A stretch of DNA of 25,777 nucleotides from Zygnema cylindricum. Taxonomy: Eukaryota; Streptophyta; Zygnematophyceae; Zygnematales; Zygnemataceae. This document shows, piece after piece, positions 9,462-18,969 of this stretch (position 1 is the first letter of the stretch; every line of letters starts with the position of its first letter). The position numbers were made by a program, and so were the translations under genes. The notes beneath the pieces are model-generated. The model worked only from the letters and a program-made list of their open reading frames with translations. It had not been told where the DNA came from and did not search any database. The stretch is from positions 254,001 to 279,777 of the forward strand of contig JBBHKE010001676.1 of assembly GCA_037447655.1 (NCBI GenBank), given 5' to 3'.

Positions 9462-9705
9462 GCTGTCGAGTCACGAGAAATGGCTCCGATACGAGTGTAA
9501 AAAGGACAATAGGCACCACAGCACGCCACAATGCACAGCGGAAAACACCAAGGATCTTCTGAGAACTTGCGCTAACATTTCTGTAGTGGATACGCCGTGT
9601 TCGTCCATGCTTTCGAGTCACGGGAAATGGATCCGATACGAGTGTAAAAGGGACAATAGGCACCACAGCACGCCACAACGCGCAGCGGAAAACACCAAGG
9701 ATCTT
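9412..9705. repeat. 147-bp tandem duplication across the LTR/PBS/gag-start junction
   Basis: Positions 9412-9558 and 9559-9705 are two copies of the same 147 bases with few differences, starting CTGAGAACTTGCGC and ending AAGGATCTT. Each contains the start of gag, the PBS region and the terminal about 62 bp of the LTR. The copy next to gag is the one in register with the coding frame; the outer one joins the full LTR. Confidence 0.9.
9481..9494 (-). other. Primer binding site, initiator-tRNA-Met-like
   Basis: On the - strand, TCGTATCGGAGCCA starts one base inside the LTR-end copy at 9496. It differs at two positions from TGGTATCAGAGCCA, the site complementary to the 3' end of plant initiator tRNA-Met. 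The outer copy of the duplication (9628-9641) has diverged further, with GATCCA instead of GAGCCA. Confidence 0.65.
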
Positions 9706-10156
9706 CCTGTGGCAACAGTAGGAGCACACAGCACTGATAGACAAGGTTGCGCTTTATTTCTCAAGAGGGGATTACAAGATTCAGCGCTCGCTGAGAAGGT
9801 CTACTCAAAAAGAGTCTCCTATCCACTAAGCCTACCTGACTATTTAAACTAGCTAGCTGCTAGTCAACCTAGTACTGTACAACTGTACACATGGACCTTC
9901 ACGGTCAACCGAGACAAATCCCCAAAATATCTTCTAAAACAATACTGTTCTATCTACATTCCGCGACGTTGCTATACTGCTAAGCTACGTTGCTCTGCTG
10001 CGCTACTATGCTGCTACGCCACTAAGTAGCTATGCTGCTAAGCTGATATACTGCTATGTTGCGCAGGTCTGGAATCGCAACTGCGCTGCTCTGACATCGC
10101 AACCATAGCAGCCTAGTTGCTAACTACTAAGTACCCAACTCTGTAACCCTGTTACA
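9643..10156 (-). repeat. 5' LTR of the chromovirus (514 bp)
   Basis: It matches 2679-3169 along its length with the same TG...CA ends and the shared TATA-like TTTAAATAG (- strand, near 9840-9850). It has an additional stretch of about 20 bases after CTAGCTAGCT. Its inner end is embedded in the 147-bp tandem duplication. Confidence 0.93.
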
Positions 10157-10803
10157 CCGTTGGAAGTTTGAAGTATTTAAGTGTGGCCACGGGACCGGAT
10201 ATTTCAGCCGCAGTTTCTGTCGTGAGTCGATTTTTTCGGGCTCCTAAAATGATTCATAGGGAGGCCGTGAAGAGGATATTTCGTTACCTTCCAAGTACGG
10301 TCGAGATTGGATTATTATTTTGATCTGGACGAACATCTTTGGAGTGCGTGGGATATTATGACGCAGATTGGGTTGGAGATTTTTATTCAGGAAAGTCAAT
10401 GTCTGGATATGCTTTTGTTTTTGGTGGCGCGGCAATTTCTTGGAGTTCGCGACTCCATCCAACAGTCGCATTAAGTTCAAGCAAAGGGGAGTATATGGTT
10501 GCGTGTCAAATATCTAAGTCGTCAATTTGGATTAAGGAGCTACTTGGAGAATTGGGGATTACGATTGGATGCATGAAAATATTTTCTGAAAGTATGAGTT
10601 CGATGGCTTTGGTGAAGAATCCTGTCTTTCACAAAAAGACAAAACATATTAGGATTCAGTGGCACTTCGTACGCGATTTGGTCACCGCAAAGGAAGTTGA
10701 ATTTTTGTACGTTTCAACGTTGAAAGAAGCCGCGGATATGTTGACGAAAGCCGCGAGTTATGATGTACTTTTGAGGGGAAGACCAAAATTAGGGTTGGTG
10801 TAA
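10157..10803 (+). pseudogene. Ty1/copia pol C-terminus (end of RT and RNase H)
   Basis: Directly after the gypsy LTR the + strand reads VGSLKYLSVATGPDISAAVS, which matches the end of the copia RT (VGSLMYLxxxTRPDI). It continues with HREAVKRIFRYL. A TGA at about 10321 breaks the frame. The RNase H domain follows with YYDADWVGDFYSGKSMSGY, then ISWSSRLHPTVALSSSKGEY (normally SRKQ.TVALSSTEAEY) and KTKHIRIQWHFVRDLV. It closes with TLKEAADMLTKAAS and stops at 10803. The domain would degrade RNA during cDNA synthesis. Everything upstream (gag, protease, integrase, most of RT) is missing on this side and is not found left of the gypsy element. Confidence 0.92.
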
Positions 10804-10813
10804 TGATTACAAC

Positions 10814-11317
10814 TTTGAGAGGGGGATTGTTAGGATCAAGGTTGTAATAGGCCGTCGCGGTCTGTCACGCGGCCAGCTAGGTTGGCGTTACGTGAAGATA
10901 GTGGTTCGGATTGGTTTGGAGTCATTAAGTCGAGTCATACGGTTATGTCGTACTTTGGTGTCGTGAAGATTTAGTTTGACGACGACCAAGTATTTTGTTT
11001 CGCTTTGGTGTGTACGGTTAGTGGTTTCGTTTTGTCTTTATTTGTCGTTATTTGTGTGTCTTGTACCTTGTATTATGTCGTTTCGCGTATAGACGCGATT
11101 TGATTTGTAGGCGCTCAATGCGCACTTTATAGTTTGGTTTGTTTTTTAGTTTGATTGTGTGACGTTTCACTTGCAGTAGTATATACTGCAGGTTAGTGAG
11201 AGGGAAAATTTTATTTTTTTGTGGGAGAAAATGTTCGTGAAATATATTGGCTTTCGTGGACAGTTTTCTCTCGTCTGAATATTTTTTTTTTTGCTTCCAC
11301 TGTAATCTTGCACTCTG
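10814..11317 (+). repeat. Copia polypurine tract and 3' LTR (right end uncertain)
   Basis: TTTGAGAGGGGGAT (10814-10827) is a good copia polypurine tract, immediately followed by TGTTAGGATC at 10828, the expected LTR start. The LTR reads through GTCGTACTTTGG-type T/G-rich text with a possible TATA-like CTTTATAG near 11127. I could not find the other LTR in the window, so the right edge is only a guess, placed where composition becomes strongly T-rich (CACTCTGCA near 11317). Confidence 0.6.
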
Positions 11318-12182
11318 CATTTTTTGTGTGAGATCCTTTCAAAGATGCGTATCTTCATCTTTTATTTGTTTTTTTAATTATATCTGTTTTTTGAATTCTT
11401 TTTTATATTTACCGACTTCATTTTTTACGTATTTTTTTGATTTGATTTTTTTTTACGAAATAATTATATATTTTGTACATATTTAAAGACTGCATTCTTT
11501 ACTTATTTTTGCGATTTCATTTGTTTTACGAAATAGTTGTATATTTTGTAAACTCTTTCTATAAAATCATTGAGTCAACAATGTCCATTTTCATTGTCGA
11601 AGACAACAAAAAATAGAAGAAAACATTTAAAATATTGTAAGTGTTTTTATCTTCTTTTTTATCTTTCTTCTTTTTTCTCATTTTTTTTTCTTTTTTATAT
11701 TTGGCTATTACTTTATTTTGTTTTTTTTTTATTTTTTTCTTTTTTTATTTGAATACACTTTTATAATACATAAAAATATAAACACAAATAAAAAAGATTT
11801 TAATGTAAAATTAATTAATTTTTAAATAACTTTAATAAATTTATAATAAAAAATCACAATTTTTTGTTTTTTTTTATTTAATTTTCAATAGTTAAAATGT
11901 GTATGTTTTTTTTTTTGTTTGCAAAATTTGTTGCAAAATTTTTTATTAATAATAAAAAATTAAATAAATAGATAAAATATGTTTATCTTTCTTTGAAATT
12001 CAATAAATTAAATATGTAAAGGTAAAAAAAAAAATAGAGGAAAATAAAATAAAGATAAATGTATTACGATTATATTAAAATATTGATAAAAATATTAATG
12101 ACAAAAAATAAAAACTAACAATTTATTTAAAAAATATCACTTTGTATTTTAAAACTATAATATAATATATATAATTTATAAG

Positions 12183-12362
12183 ATATAAAAAAAATAAACA
12201 ACAACAATAATTTTTATTTTATAAATAATATTATTTATAGAAAAAATATTGAAAAAAAAACAGTTTAAGTGAATATAAAAAAAAATACAACAACAACAAT
12301 TTTTATTTTTATAAATAAAATTATTTATAGACAAAACATTGAAAAAAAAACAGTTTAAGTGA
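12183..12362. repeat. Two tandem 90-bp units in the AT-rich block
   Basis: AACAGTTTAAGTGA occurs with its C at 12261 and again at 12351, and ATAAAAAAAA...ACAACAACAATxxTTTTATTTT...ATTATTTATAGA precedes both at the same 90-base spacing. A third, degenerate start follows at about 12363. Confidence 0.75.
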
Positions 12363-13389
12363 GCATAAAAAAAAAGTAAATTGTTTTGCAATTTTTTTAA
12401 ATATAGAAGAAAAAAAAATAGTTAAAAAAATATTTTTTTTGTTTTTTTTTCGTTTTTTTTTTTTTAATCTTTGTTTTTTATTGTTTTTCTTTTTTCTTTT
12501 TTTTCTTGTTGCTTTTGAACTTTTTTTTTTTTCAATTTAAGTGGACTCCAAATTTTATGAAATGTTCTGTTCATTGTAGTGAAAGTTTCAAACAATTTTA
12601 GATGTATTTTTAGTATATTTATAATTATCATTATTATTATTATTTTTTTAATTCTTTTATTTTTTTTGCAAAATAAATTGTTGTTTGTTAATTTTTGATT
12701 TATTGTTTTGAGATTTTAGAATTTAGGACTTATAATTTATAATTTGTATATTTACATTGTAAATTTTTTAATTATTTTAACATGGTTTCCATTTTGGTAT
12801 CATTAAATTTTGTGATTTTTTTGTTTTTGTTAAAAAATTAAAAAAAAAGTAAAATTACTTTTGAAAGTTATATATACACAAAAAAAAAATTAATTTTTTT
12901 TTCACGAAAAGAAAACAATTACAAATTTAATGGTTATTTAAACTAAAAATAATAGAAAACGAATAAAAATTTTATGGTTGTTTAAAATAATTGTAAGAAG
13001 AGACAAAAAGAAACTGAAAGAAAACATTAGATAAAAAAAATAGATAAATAAATTACTATTTTTTTATTTTAAAAGAATACATTTTTTTTAAATATAAAAT
13101 AGTTAGCAAAACCTTTTTTACTTTTTCGTTTTTTATCTTTTTTTCTTATCTTTACCTCATGTTTATCCTTTAAATTATAACTTTAAAATAAAATAAAGAA
13201 AACAAATAAAGACAAAAAAAAATGTTAGATAAAAAAATTATTATAAAGAGTATTAAAAAATTGAAAAGAAAAAAACATGAATTGTTTAAAAGTTAAATAG
13301 AAAAATGTTAGATTTACAAAACCTTTAATTTTATGTAGACAAACTAAAAGACTTATATGAGATAAGAATATAACATTTAAAATGCAAAA

Positions 13390-13560
13390 AAAATAAATTG
13401 TAAAAATTGTATGGTACAAGCTTATGAATTTACATGAAACACGACATAAAATTTAAATTGCAATACTTGTGTGGAACAGTCATCAAAAGTATAAATTTGT
13501 ATGAAACACAACCATAAAAATTAAACTGCAAAACTTGTGTGGAACAGTCATCAAAGTACG
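13390..13560. repeat. Tandem units of 67-68 bp, about 2.5 copies
   Basis: CTTGTGTGGAACAGTCATCAAA starts at 13466 and 13534 (68 apart), and ATGAAACAC starts at 13434 and 13501 (67 apart). An older first unit begins near 13390 with TTGTATGGTACAAGC. This is the least AT-rich part of the surrounding 2 kb. Confidence 0.7.
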
Positions 13561-13599
13561 AATAAGAGAATTTTTAATATATATATTATATATAAAAAA

Positions 13600-13975
13600 A
13601 AATATAAAAAATAACATAAACATAATTTCTCACACTATTAAAAAACAAACTAAAAAAAACCAAAAAAAATCTGTATAAAAATATTTTTAAAATTTTTATG
13701 TTTATTTATCTTGTAAAACTCATTTTTATTTTGTTAAAAAAAAAAAAAAAGACAATTTAAAAAAAAAATAAACATTAAATTTAAAAAAAAAAATACAAAA
13801 AAAAACTTTATAAAAAATTATAAAAATATATAGATAAAAAATAATAATATATTTGTTTATATTATTATTATATATATTTTTTTTTTCAAAGTATTTTGAA
13901 AATTTTATCATTTTATCAAAATTAAACTATTTTTTTCATTAAGTGTTTTTTATCTAAAAGTTACGCATAATTAGA
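13600..13975 (+). repeat. Dispersed AT-rich repeat, copy 1
   Basis: The right end, TTTTATCATTTTATCAAAATTAAACTATTTTTT then AAGTGTTTTTTATCTAAAAGTTA, recurs at about 15210-15285. The A-rich left part (ACATAAAC-TAATTT...ACCAAAAAAAAT...CATTAAATTTAAAAAA) also recurs in the same order near 14955-15150. The edges are approximate. Confidence 0.55.
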
Positions 13976-14929
13976 TAATAGGAAAAAAATTAAAAAAAAA
14001 GTTTTATTTTGTACTAATTTTAATATTAATATAAACTCTGATATTATTTTTTTAAATGAATAAATATTCCAAAAGAGTAAATTTAAAAAACTCTACATAA
14101 TCTAATATAAGCTAATCATATAATACATACATGTTAAACAATTTATTTACAAAATAACTATTATAAAAAAAAAATTAATAAATAACACATTAACAAATAT
14201 TGTAATAAAATAAAAATAAAAAAATAACATATTTTTCACTTTTTAGTCATTTTTTAAGTTTTTATGTGTTTTACTCTTTTAACTCTTTTTTTCAATATCA
14301 AAATTTGTAGCAAAATAAATCAAAATATAGTAATAATTTTAATGATGTTTTTTTTTGCAAAAAGTATTTAACACTATCTTAATTTATTTTACGTTGCTTT
14401 TACTAGTTTTTATCATTGTTCTATTTTTATTGTTTTTAGTAGTTTTTTTTTTTTTTACTTAATCATTCTTTTTACTGTCGTTTTTATTTTATGTAAACAT
14501 TTTTTTGAAATTTTAAAAATTAAAAAAACAATGGAAAATGAGATATATTAAAAAAAGAAAATATATTATGTTAATTTTTTTATTTTTTTTAATAATTGAA
14601 AGTTTTGTTTTCTATTTTACAATTTATTTTTTCTTATTTTAATAAAAAATGATAAAAATAATTACAAAAATAATCAATTTTTGTTATTTAATTTTTATTT
14701 CGTTTCTAATTTTGAAAATCTCGAAAAAACACTAAAGGTAGACTTTTATTAGACGTTTCAATAATTGTACGGATACGTAATCTAAAAGCATGTTTTCCTT
14801 TAAGTTTTCTATTAGGTCGCGTCAATAAATTATCTTTTATCTATGTGCCTTATTCTAGTTGATATCACGTATGTGAACGTTAAAATAATAAAAATCTACA
14901 ATAAATAACAAAAAAACTTATCAAATTAA

Positions 14930-15300
14930 AAAAATAAATAAAAAAATCAGAAAATATTACACATAAACGTAATTTTTACTTAAAAAACCTAAAAAATAAA
15001 TAACATTTTTTTTGTGAAAAAAAACTATATAAAAAAAGACTTTTTAAAAAACCAAAAAAAAATATAAAAAAAAAAATAAATATTTATATTGTAAAAAAAA
15101 ATCAAAAACACTTGATAAAAAATCTTATCATTAAATTTAAAAAATATATTTAAATAGAAAAAAATATATGTTTCTATTATATATATATTTTTTATTGTAA
15201 AATACTTTTGTAAAATTTTATCATTTTATCGAAAAATTAAACTATTTTTTTTACGTTTAGTGTATTTTTGATCTAAAAAGTTATTGTGTTAGTTAATAAA
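14930..15300 (+). repeat. Dispersed AT-rich repeat, copy 2
   Basis: This is the diverged direct copy of the block at 13600-13975, in the same orientation about 1.3 kb away. It shares the TTTTATCATTTTATC motif, the TTAAACTATTTTTT motif and a GTGT-TTTTGATCTAAAA-GTTA end. It could be a pair of related non-coding elements or a segmental duplication. Confidence 0.55.
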
Positions 15301-15497
15301 AATTTGTAATTTCGTTAAAATATTTACTTTAATAAGTGCATCAAATATTAAAAAAACAAACAAAAATCAAATAATAAATAAATTATAAATTAATAAAAAA
15401 ATATGATTATTATATTGTGATATTATTTTTATTATGTAATAATAATCATCAAAATAATTATACTTATTATTATTATAATATAAATATTTGTTTTATG

Positions 15498-15647
15498 TCT
15501 GTATTAAATGATCTAACTACATATGATAATGATATTTTAAATCAGTTTGTTTTATATGTACAATCTAGCAAAACACATGAAGAGTTTCTCCTTCACATAT
15601 TAATTGATGTTTTTGACGCCATAAAAAGACGAAATATGCGATGTTAA
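15498..15647 (+). other. Short open frame of unknown nature in an AT-rich setting
   Basis: An ATG at 15498 opens a 49-residue frame with balanced composition, starting MSVLNDLTTYDNDILNQFVL and ending FDAIKRRNMRC at a TAA. The frame is open upstream too, but there it is low-complexity Tyr/Asn. The amphipathic look (HEEFLLHILIDVFDAIKRR) and the higher complexity compared with its neighbours could mean a fragment of a former gene or transposon. I recognise no family and see no splice context. A chance frame remains quite possible. Confidence 0.15.
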
Positions 15648-15986
15648 TTATGTAACTCATACACATTTAAAAACATTAACAAAACTTATAAAAAAAAGAA
15701 AAACACACACACATACAAAAATGAAAAAAACAATATGAAGTACAAACAAAAAAAAATTACACATAAAATTACAATTTTTTGTTTTATTTTATTTTAGTAA
15801 AATTAATTGAAATTTAGTTAACTTTAGTAAACTTTGACGCTAATTTTAATTTCAAATTTAATTTAGTTTGGATGTTAGTTATATATATATATATAATAAA
15901 AAAGTAATAATAATAATAATAATATTAATAAAATCCGATCCTTGTAGTAAAAATAAAAGAAAAACAAAAAAACAAAAAATTAAGAT

Positions 15987-16162
15987 AAATTTATTTACAT
16001 AGATAAGACACAACCTCGTAAGAATTTTGGACAAAAACTTTGAGTTTCAAAAAGCCTTAACAAAAAGTCAAAATAAGTTTGCTTACATGGATAAGACATA
16101 AGTTCGTAACAATTTTGGACAAAAACTTTAACTTTCAAAAAACCTGACAAAACAATTTACCA
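15987..16162. repeat. Two tandem 88-bp units
   Basis: TTTACATAGATAAGACACAA...AATTTTGGACAAAAACTTT is followed 88 bases later by CTTACATGGATAAGACATAA...AATTTTGGACAAAAACTTT (AATTTTGG at 16023 and 16111). A third related TTGCTTACATAGATAAAAT begins near 16418. Confidence 0.75.
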
Positions 16163-16230
16163 CTTACCATACAAAACGCTTTACCACTTCCATCCGGTAC
16201 ACCTTATATCCGCACCATTTCAAAAGAGAT

Positions 16231-16346
16231 TTAATAAGCATCGTAACACAAATACTTTATGAAATGTTATGATCATTTTAGAAAATATTTAATAAGCATA
16301 GTAATAGAAATAACTTTATCGAATGCTATGTCACGATTCATAAAAA
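16231..16346. repeat. Two tandem 58-bp units
   Basis: TTAATAAGCATCGTAACACAAAT at 16231 recurs as TTAATAAGCATAGTAATAGAAAT at 16289. In both copies it is followed by ACTTTAT-GAATG(T/C)TATG. Confidence 0.65.
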
Positions 16347-16689
16347 TCTAAATATCCAAATATAAAGTTAACGAATACCAGGTTAATACATTTATTTAAC
16401 AAAAAATTACAACACGTTTGCTTACATAGATAAAATATCATGCACGTATAAAATACGGGTGAGTCATGTAAAAACGTTGTAATCCAAGTCTATATAACTA
16501 TGTTTATATGCGTTGTATTGTTGCCAAAAAGGAAGTCTGTGATGGCGCCACTTTCTCTCTCTTCCTCTCCTATTACTATGTCTATGTTATAATCATTGTA
16601 ATGATACATGTTAATAATGGTATCAACAAATATTACTTAGTGATATCTCAAAAATATTACTTTTCATTGTCTTTGAGCATATTTCGTTG

Positions 16690-16935
16690 GCAAGTAGAAT
16701 GAGAAAAGACGGATAAAAAAATCGGGAAACCATGGCAAAAAGTTTTGGAATTAATGACGTCTAAGCTATCACAAGTGAGCCTCATGTAAAAATGTCACAA
16801 ACCCTAGACATCCACAATGTCACGAGAAACTAGACGTCTAAAACCATCAATATTTTGTAAACGTCATTAGTAGTCGCGAGTTTTGAAGTAGTCAATTACA
16901 ACCGTCACAAATTACACCCACGTCTACATCCGTGA
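16690..16935 (+). repeat. Fragment of the GTCAC/GACGTC-rich repeat family (copy A)
   Basis: The text from GGCAAGTAGAATGAGAAAAG through CCATGGCAAAAAGTT, GACGTCTAAGCTATCACAAGTGAGC and ACGTCTACATCCGTGACAA follows the same order as the two fuller copies at 18970-20712. The left part before 16690 is only weakly similar. It is a diverged, partial copy about 2.3 kb from the others. Confidence 0.6.
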
Positions 16936-17677
16936 CAATAAGGTAACGATTTCGTTGTCGAGCATCGAAATGCTATGACAATTACTATAGAGACTCGTCT
17001 AAAAAAACCTAAGCAATAATACTAAGTTTTGGTTACATTAAGTTTCAGTTACATGGAAAATTGTCCTTTGGCTCGCTTTTCTTACCTGTCTTTTTCGAAA
17101 AAAAAACTCGGCGTGCAAGATACCACGAAGTTGAAATAATGACAAAATGAGCGCGACATGATATCTTTCGAGAAAGGCTTTCTGTTGGATTTCGGTGGCG
17201 GCACGTGGCCTTTGCGACGTGTGACAATTCTTGTGGTAGTCCATCGTTGCACGAGTTTATATCATCCATGTTTAGCAACTTTTGACGTTTTATGATAGAG
17301 CACTCACCTCCATTAGGTGACAGTGCACTCACCTTCTTGAAGACCTTATCCCATTGCAAAGGCGAATATAGCGATTGTTTATAGGATGAAGACCAAAATA
17401 AAATCGGACAGTAAATGTTTCACCCTCACATAATCGCATCCGTTGTAATGTTATTTTCCAAAAATACACCAAAAAATAGTACGACAGGATACGCTATACT
17501 ACAAAATATGTAAAATACCTCAATTCTTGTTTGATATAACTGCACCCTGAATGTGAGATTTATGTGAGATTTATAAAATCATACAGTGTATTAGATATGA
17601 GGGTCATGTTTTTCAATTTAAACCCACGAACGTCTAAAAAAATCCTTGATTTTCCTGGATTACTAAAACACTAGCGA
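16936..17677. other. Gene-free stretch with an unrecognised minus-strand open frame
   Basis: The - strand frame 17359-17045 (104 codons) has ordinary composition, but I recognise no domain, and other frames over the same bases are open too. TTTTTTTTCG and GGTGAGTGC words could mimic splice sites. No other feature is seen to 17677. Confidence 0.3.
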
Positions 17678-17809
17678 GATATAATGGAGGAAAATTAAAG
17701 ACGTCAGTCGGATACAATGGAGAAAAGTTAATGATGATAGCCATACATAATGGAGGACAATTAAAAAAGATATGCAGATAGGATGGAGGACGATTAAAGA
17801 CGATCGCCA
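17678..17809. repeat. Four tandem 33-bp minisatellite units
   Basis: Units are 17678-17710, 17711-17743, 17744-17776 and 17777-17809, all exactly 33 bases with no indel. The core is GATAxxATGGAGGAxAATTAAA. In the + frame starting TAT at 17679 every unit reads as 11 codons of the form YNGGKLKTxxx. The one stop is a TAG at the Tyr position of the fourth unit, and the frame runs on as YNPEWSIASPIWTLK. No wider gene is visible. Confidence 0.85.
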
Positions 17810-18568
17810 ATTACAATCCTGAATGGAGCATTGCTTCGCCAATTTGGACCCTAAAACAAATCAAACATCAAATGTTTGGGCTTGGACCCTTAGAGATCCT
17901 TGATAAATTTTCCAGGTACGATAGTTTTCAAATGAAAAACAGATGAAATAATACGACATGGTAGAAAAACGTATGAGATCCAGTATACGTACGAATACCC
18001 CATTTTTTTTGCTGACGGAAACAAGGCCAAATTGTACTGTTGTGTATTGAAGGCCCCTTGTTAATATTCGATATGCATCTAATTTTGGGAACCTGATAAT
18101 CAATATATTGCTTAAATGTACCGAGGAGCTTATTTTCGCTATATTTATGCAATATATTGGCCGATACCTTGATAAATGTTTATCGTGATATATCGAAGTG
18201 ACCCTAAGTCAAAAAATTTGTCAAAAGTCCCCTCACTCCCCCCCCCCCCTCCCCTCCCTCGCGTCTTTGTGCCGCTCGCTCAGTGGGGGAGGGGGGAGAT
18301 GATCCTTTGTACAATTCACCGTATGTTTTACCATTCTTATTGCCGTACAATCTACCGTTTTAGATTTATACGGACACCCACCTTCTGCCAATTATATCGG
18401 GATAATTTTTTTTTGGTCCTGGAGCGTTATATCGAGCCCTTTGACTGTTCGATATTCAATATATCGAATATCGAATTTATCCCGATAAGTTTTTACCCGA
18501 GACACAACACTACCAAATACTAATGGAAATTGTACTGTTAAGAAATAATTAGTGTAATAAAACAATTA
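17810..18568. other. Gene-free stretch with C/G-rich inverted tract and ATATCGA palindromes
   Basis: A C-rich run (18239-18260, with 13 consecutive C) is followed by GTGGGGGAGGGGGGAG (18283-18298), so the strands can pair as a C/G hairpin. To its left and right lie ATATATCGA-type words (about 18188-18197 and 18445-18480), including the near-palindrome TTCGATATTC...GAATATCGAA. It could be a small inverted-repeat element, but the ends do not match well enough to draw them. Confidence 0.4.
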
Positions 18569-18864
18569 GTGTTATTAACTCTAATTTGGATTTTTCTCGT
18601 TTCGTAAAAAAACCTTTTACTCTAATTGATCCATAACTATAATTTATGTTTTCTCCAATATAATTAATACGCGATCAATATTTTTACAGTATAATAGATA
18701 CAATCTCATTTTACCTTTTAACTTGAGCGTGGTTTTACGTGCGTTCGCGATTATTGTAATCTATGTTTCGTACTTTATTACTTAACAAAGTACCGTTTTG
18801 TATAGAGTGACACGTTCTGGACACCACTCTATTCAAGCTGACCATAAATTAGAGTAATTAACAC
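18569..18864. mobile_element. MITE-like unit with 19-bp inverted ends
   Basis: GTGTTATTAACTCTAATTT (18569-18587) is matched in inverse orientation by AAATTAGAGTAATTAACAC (18846-18864), with one small offset. The 296-bp span between is AT-rich and non-coding. No clear target duplication was seen (CAATTA left, CGATCA right). AATTAGAGT words also occur at about 18953 and 20819, flanking the larger element. Confidence 0.4.
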
Positions 18865-18969
18865 CGATCAACATGTACATTAATTAACTTAAAAAAAGAA
18901 TGAATGTTATGAATCCTATTTAAGATTTTAGGCTCAAAATTTGGGGGCGCCGAATTAGAGTTACTGTAC

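Larger units (their letters stand above)
2679..10156 (-). mobile_element. Ty3/gypsy chromovirus LTR retrotransposon, degenerate, with extra 3' ORF
   Basis: Read on the - strand the order is 5' LTR (10156-9643), PBS, gag, protease, RT, RNase H, integrase, chromodomain, extra ORF, purine tract, 3' LTR (3169-2679). Protease-RT-RH-IN order defines Ty3/gypsy, and the C-terminal chromodomain defines a chromovirus. The LTRs are bounded by TG...CA with TGTAACAGGG/CCCTTTTACA ends. They differ by many substitutions and a roughly 20-base indel, on the order of one base in ten by eye, so the insertion is old. The bases outside the LTRs (GAATC at 2674-2678, CCGTT at 10157-10161) do not match as a 5-bp target duplication. 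The left flank is a DDE transposase and the right flank a copia element. gag and pol carry at least five stops and two frameshifts. Confidence 0.93.
11318..16500. other. Extremely AT-rich, gene-poor block of about 5 kb
   Basis: Apart from a few islands the sequence is nearly all A and T, with long A and T runs and short (AT)n or (TAA)n tracts, for example 15880-15930. No protein family is recognisable in either strand; the open frames are Phe/Tyr/Asn/Lys-rich by composition only. Less AT-rich islands lie at about 14740-14880 and 15490-15650. The block contains the local duplications listed separately. Its left edge coincides with the copia LTR; its right edge grades into ordinary non-coding repeats. 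Confidence 0.8.

Noticed and set aside
9367-9852. 161-codon + strand frame with an internal duplication
   Set aside because: It is the 147-bp tandem duplication and LTR read on the wrong strand; the real gag starts on the other strand.
12183-13560. Regularly spaced repeats that could suggest a CRISPR array
   Set aside because: The units are adjacent tandem duplications without unique spacers, in a plant nuclear context.
11318-16500. Organellar DNA insertion
   Set aside because: I recognise no plastid or mitochondrial gene, and the long A/T homopolymers are unlike organellar intergenic DNA. A database search would settle it.
17045-17359. 104-codon - strand frame
   Set aside because: The composition is ordinary but no domain, homologue or splice structure is recognised, and an overlapping frame is also open.
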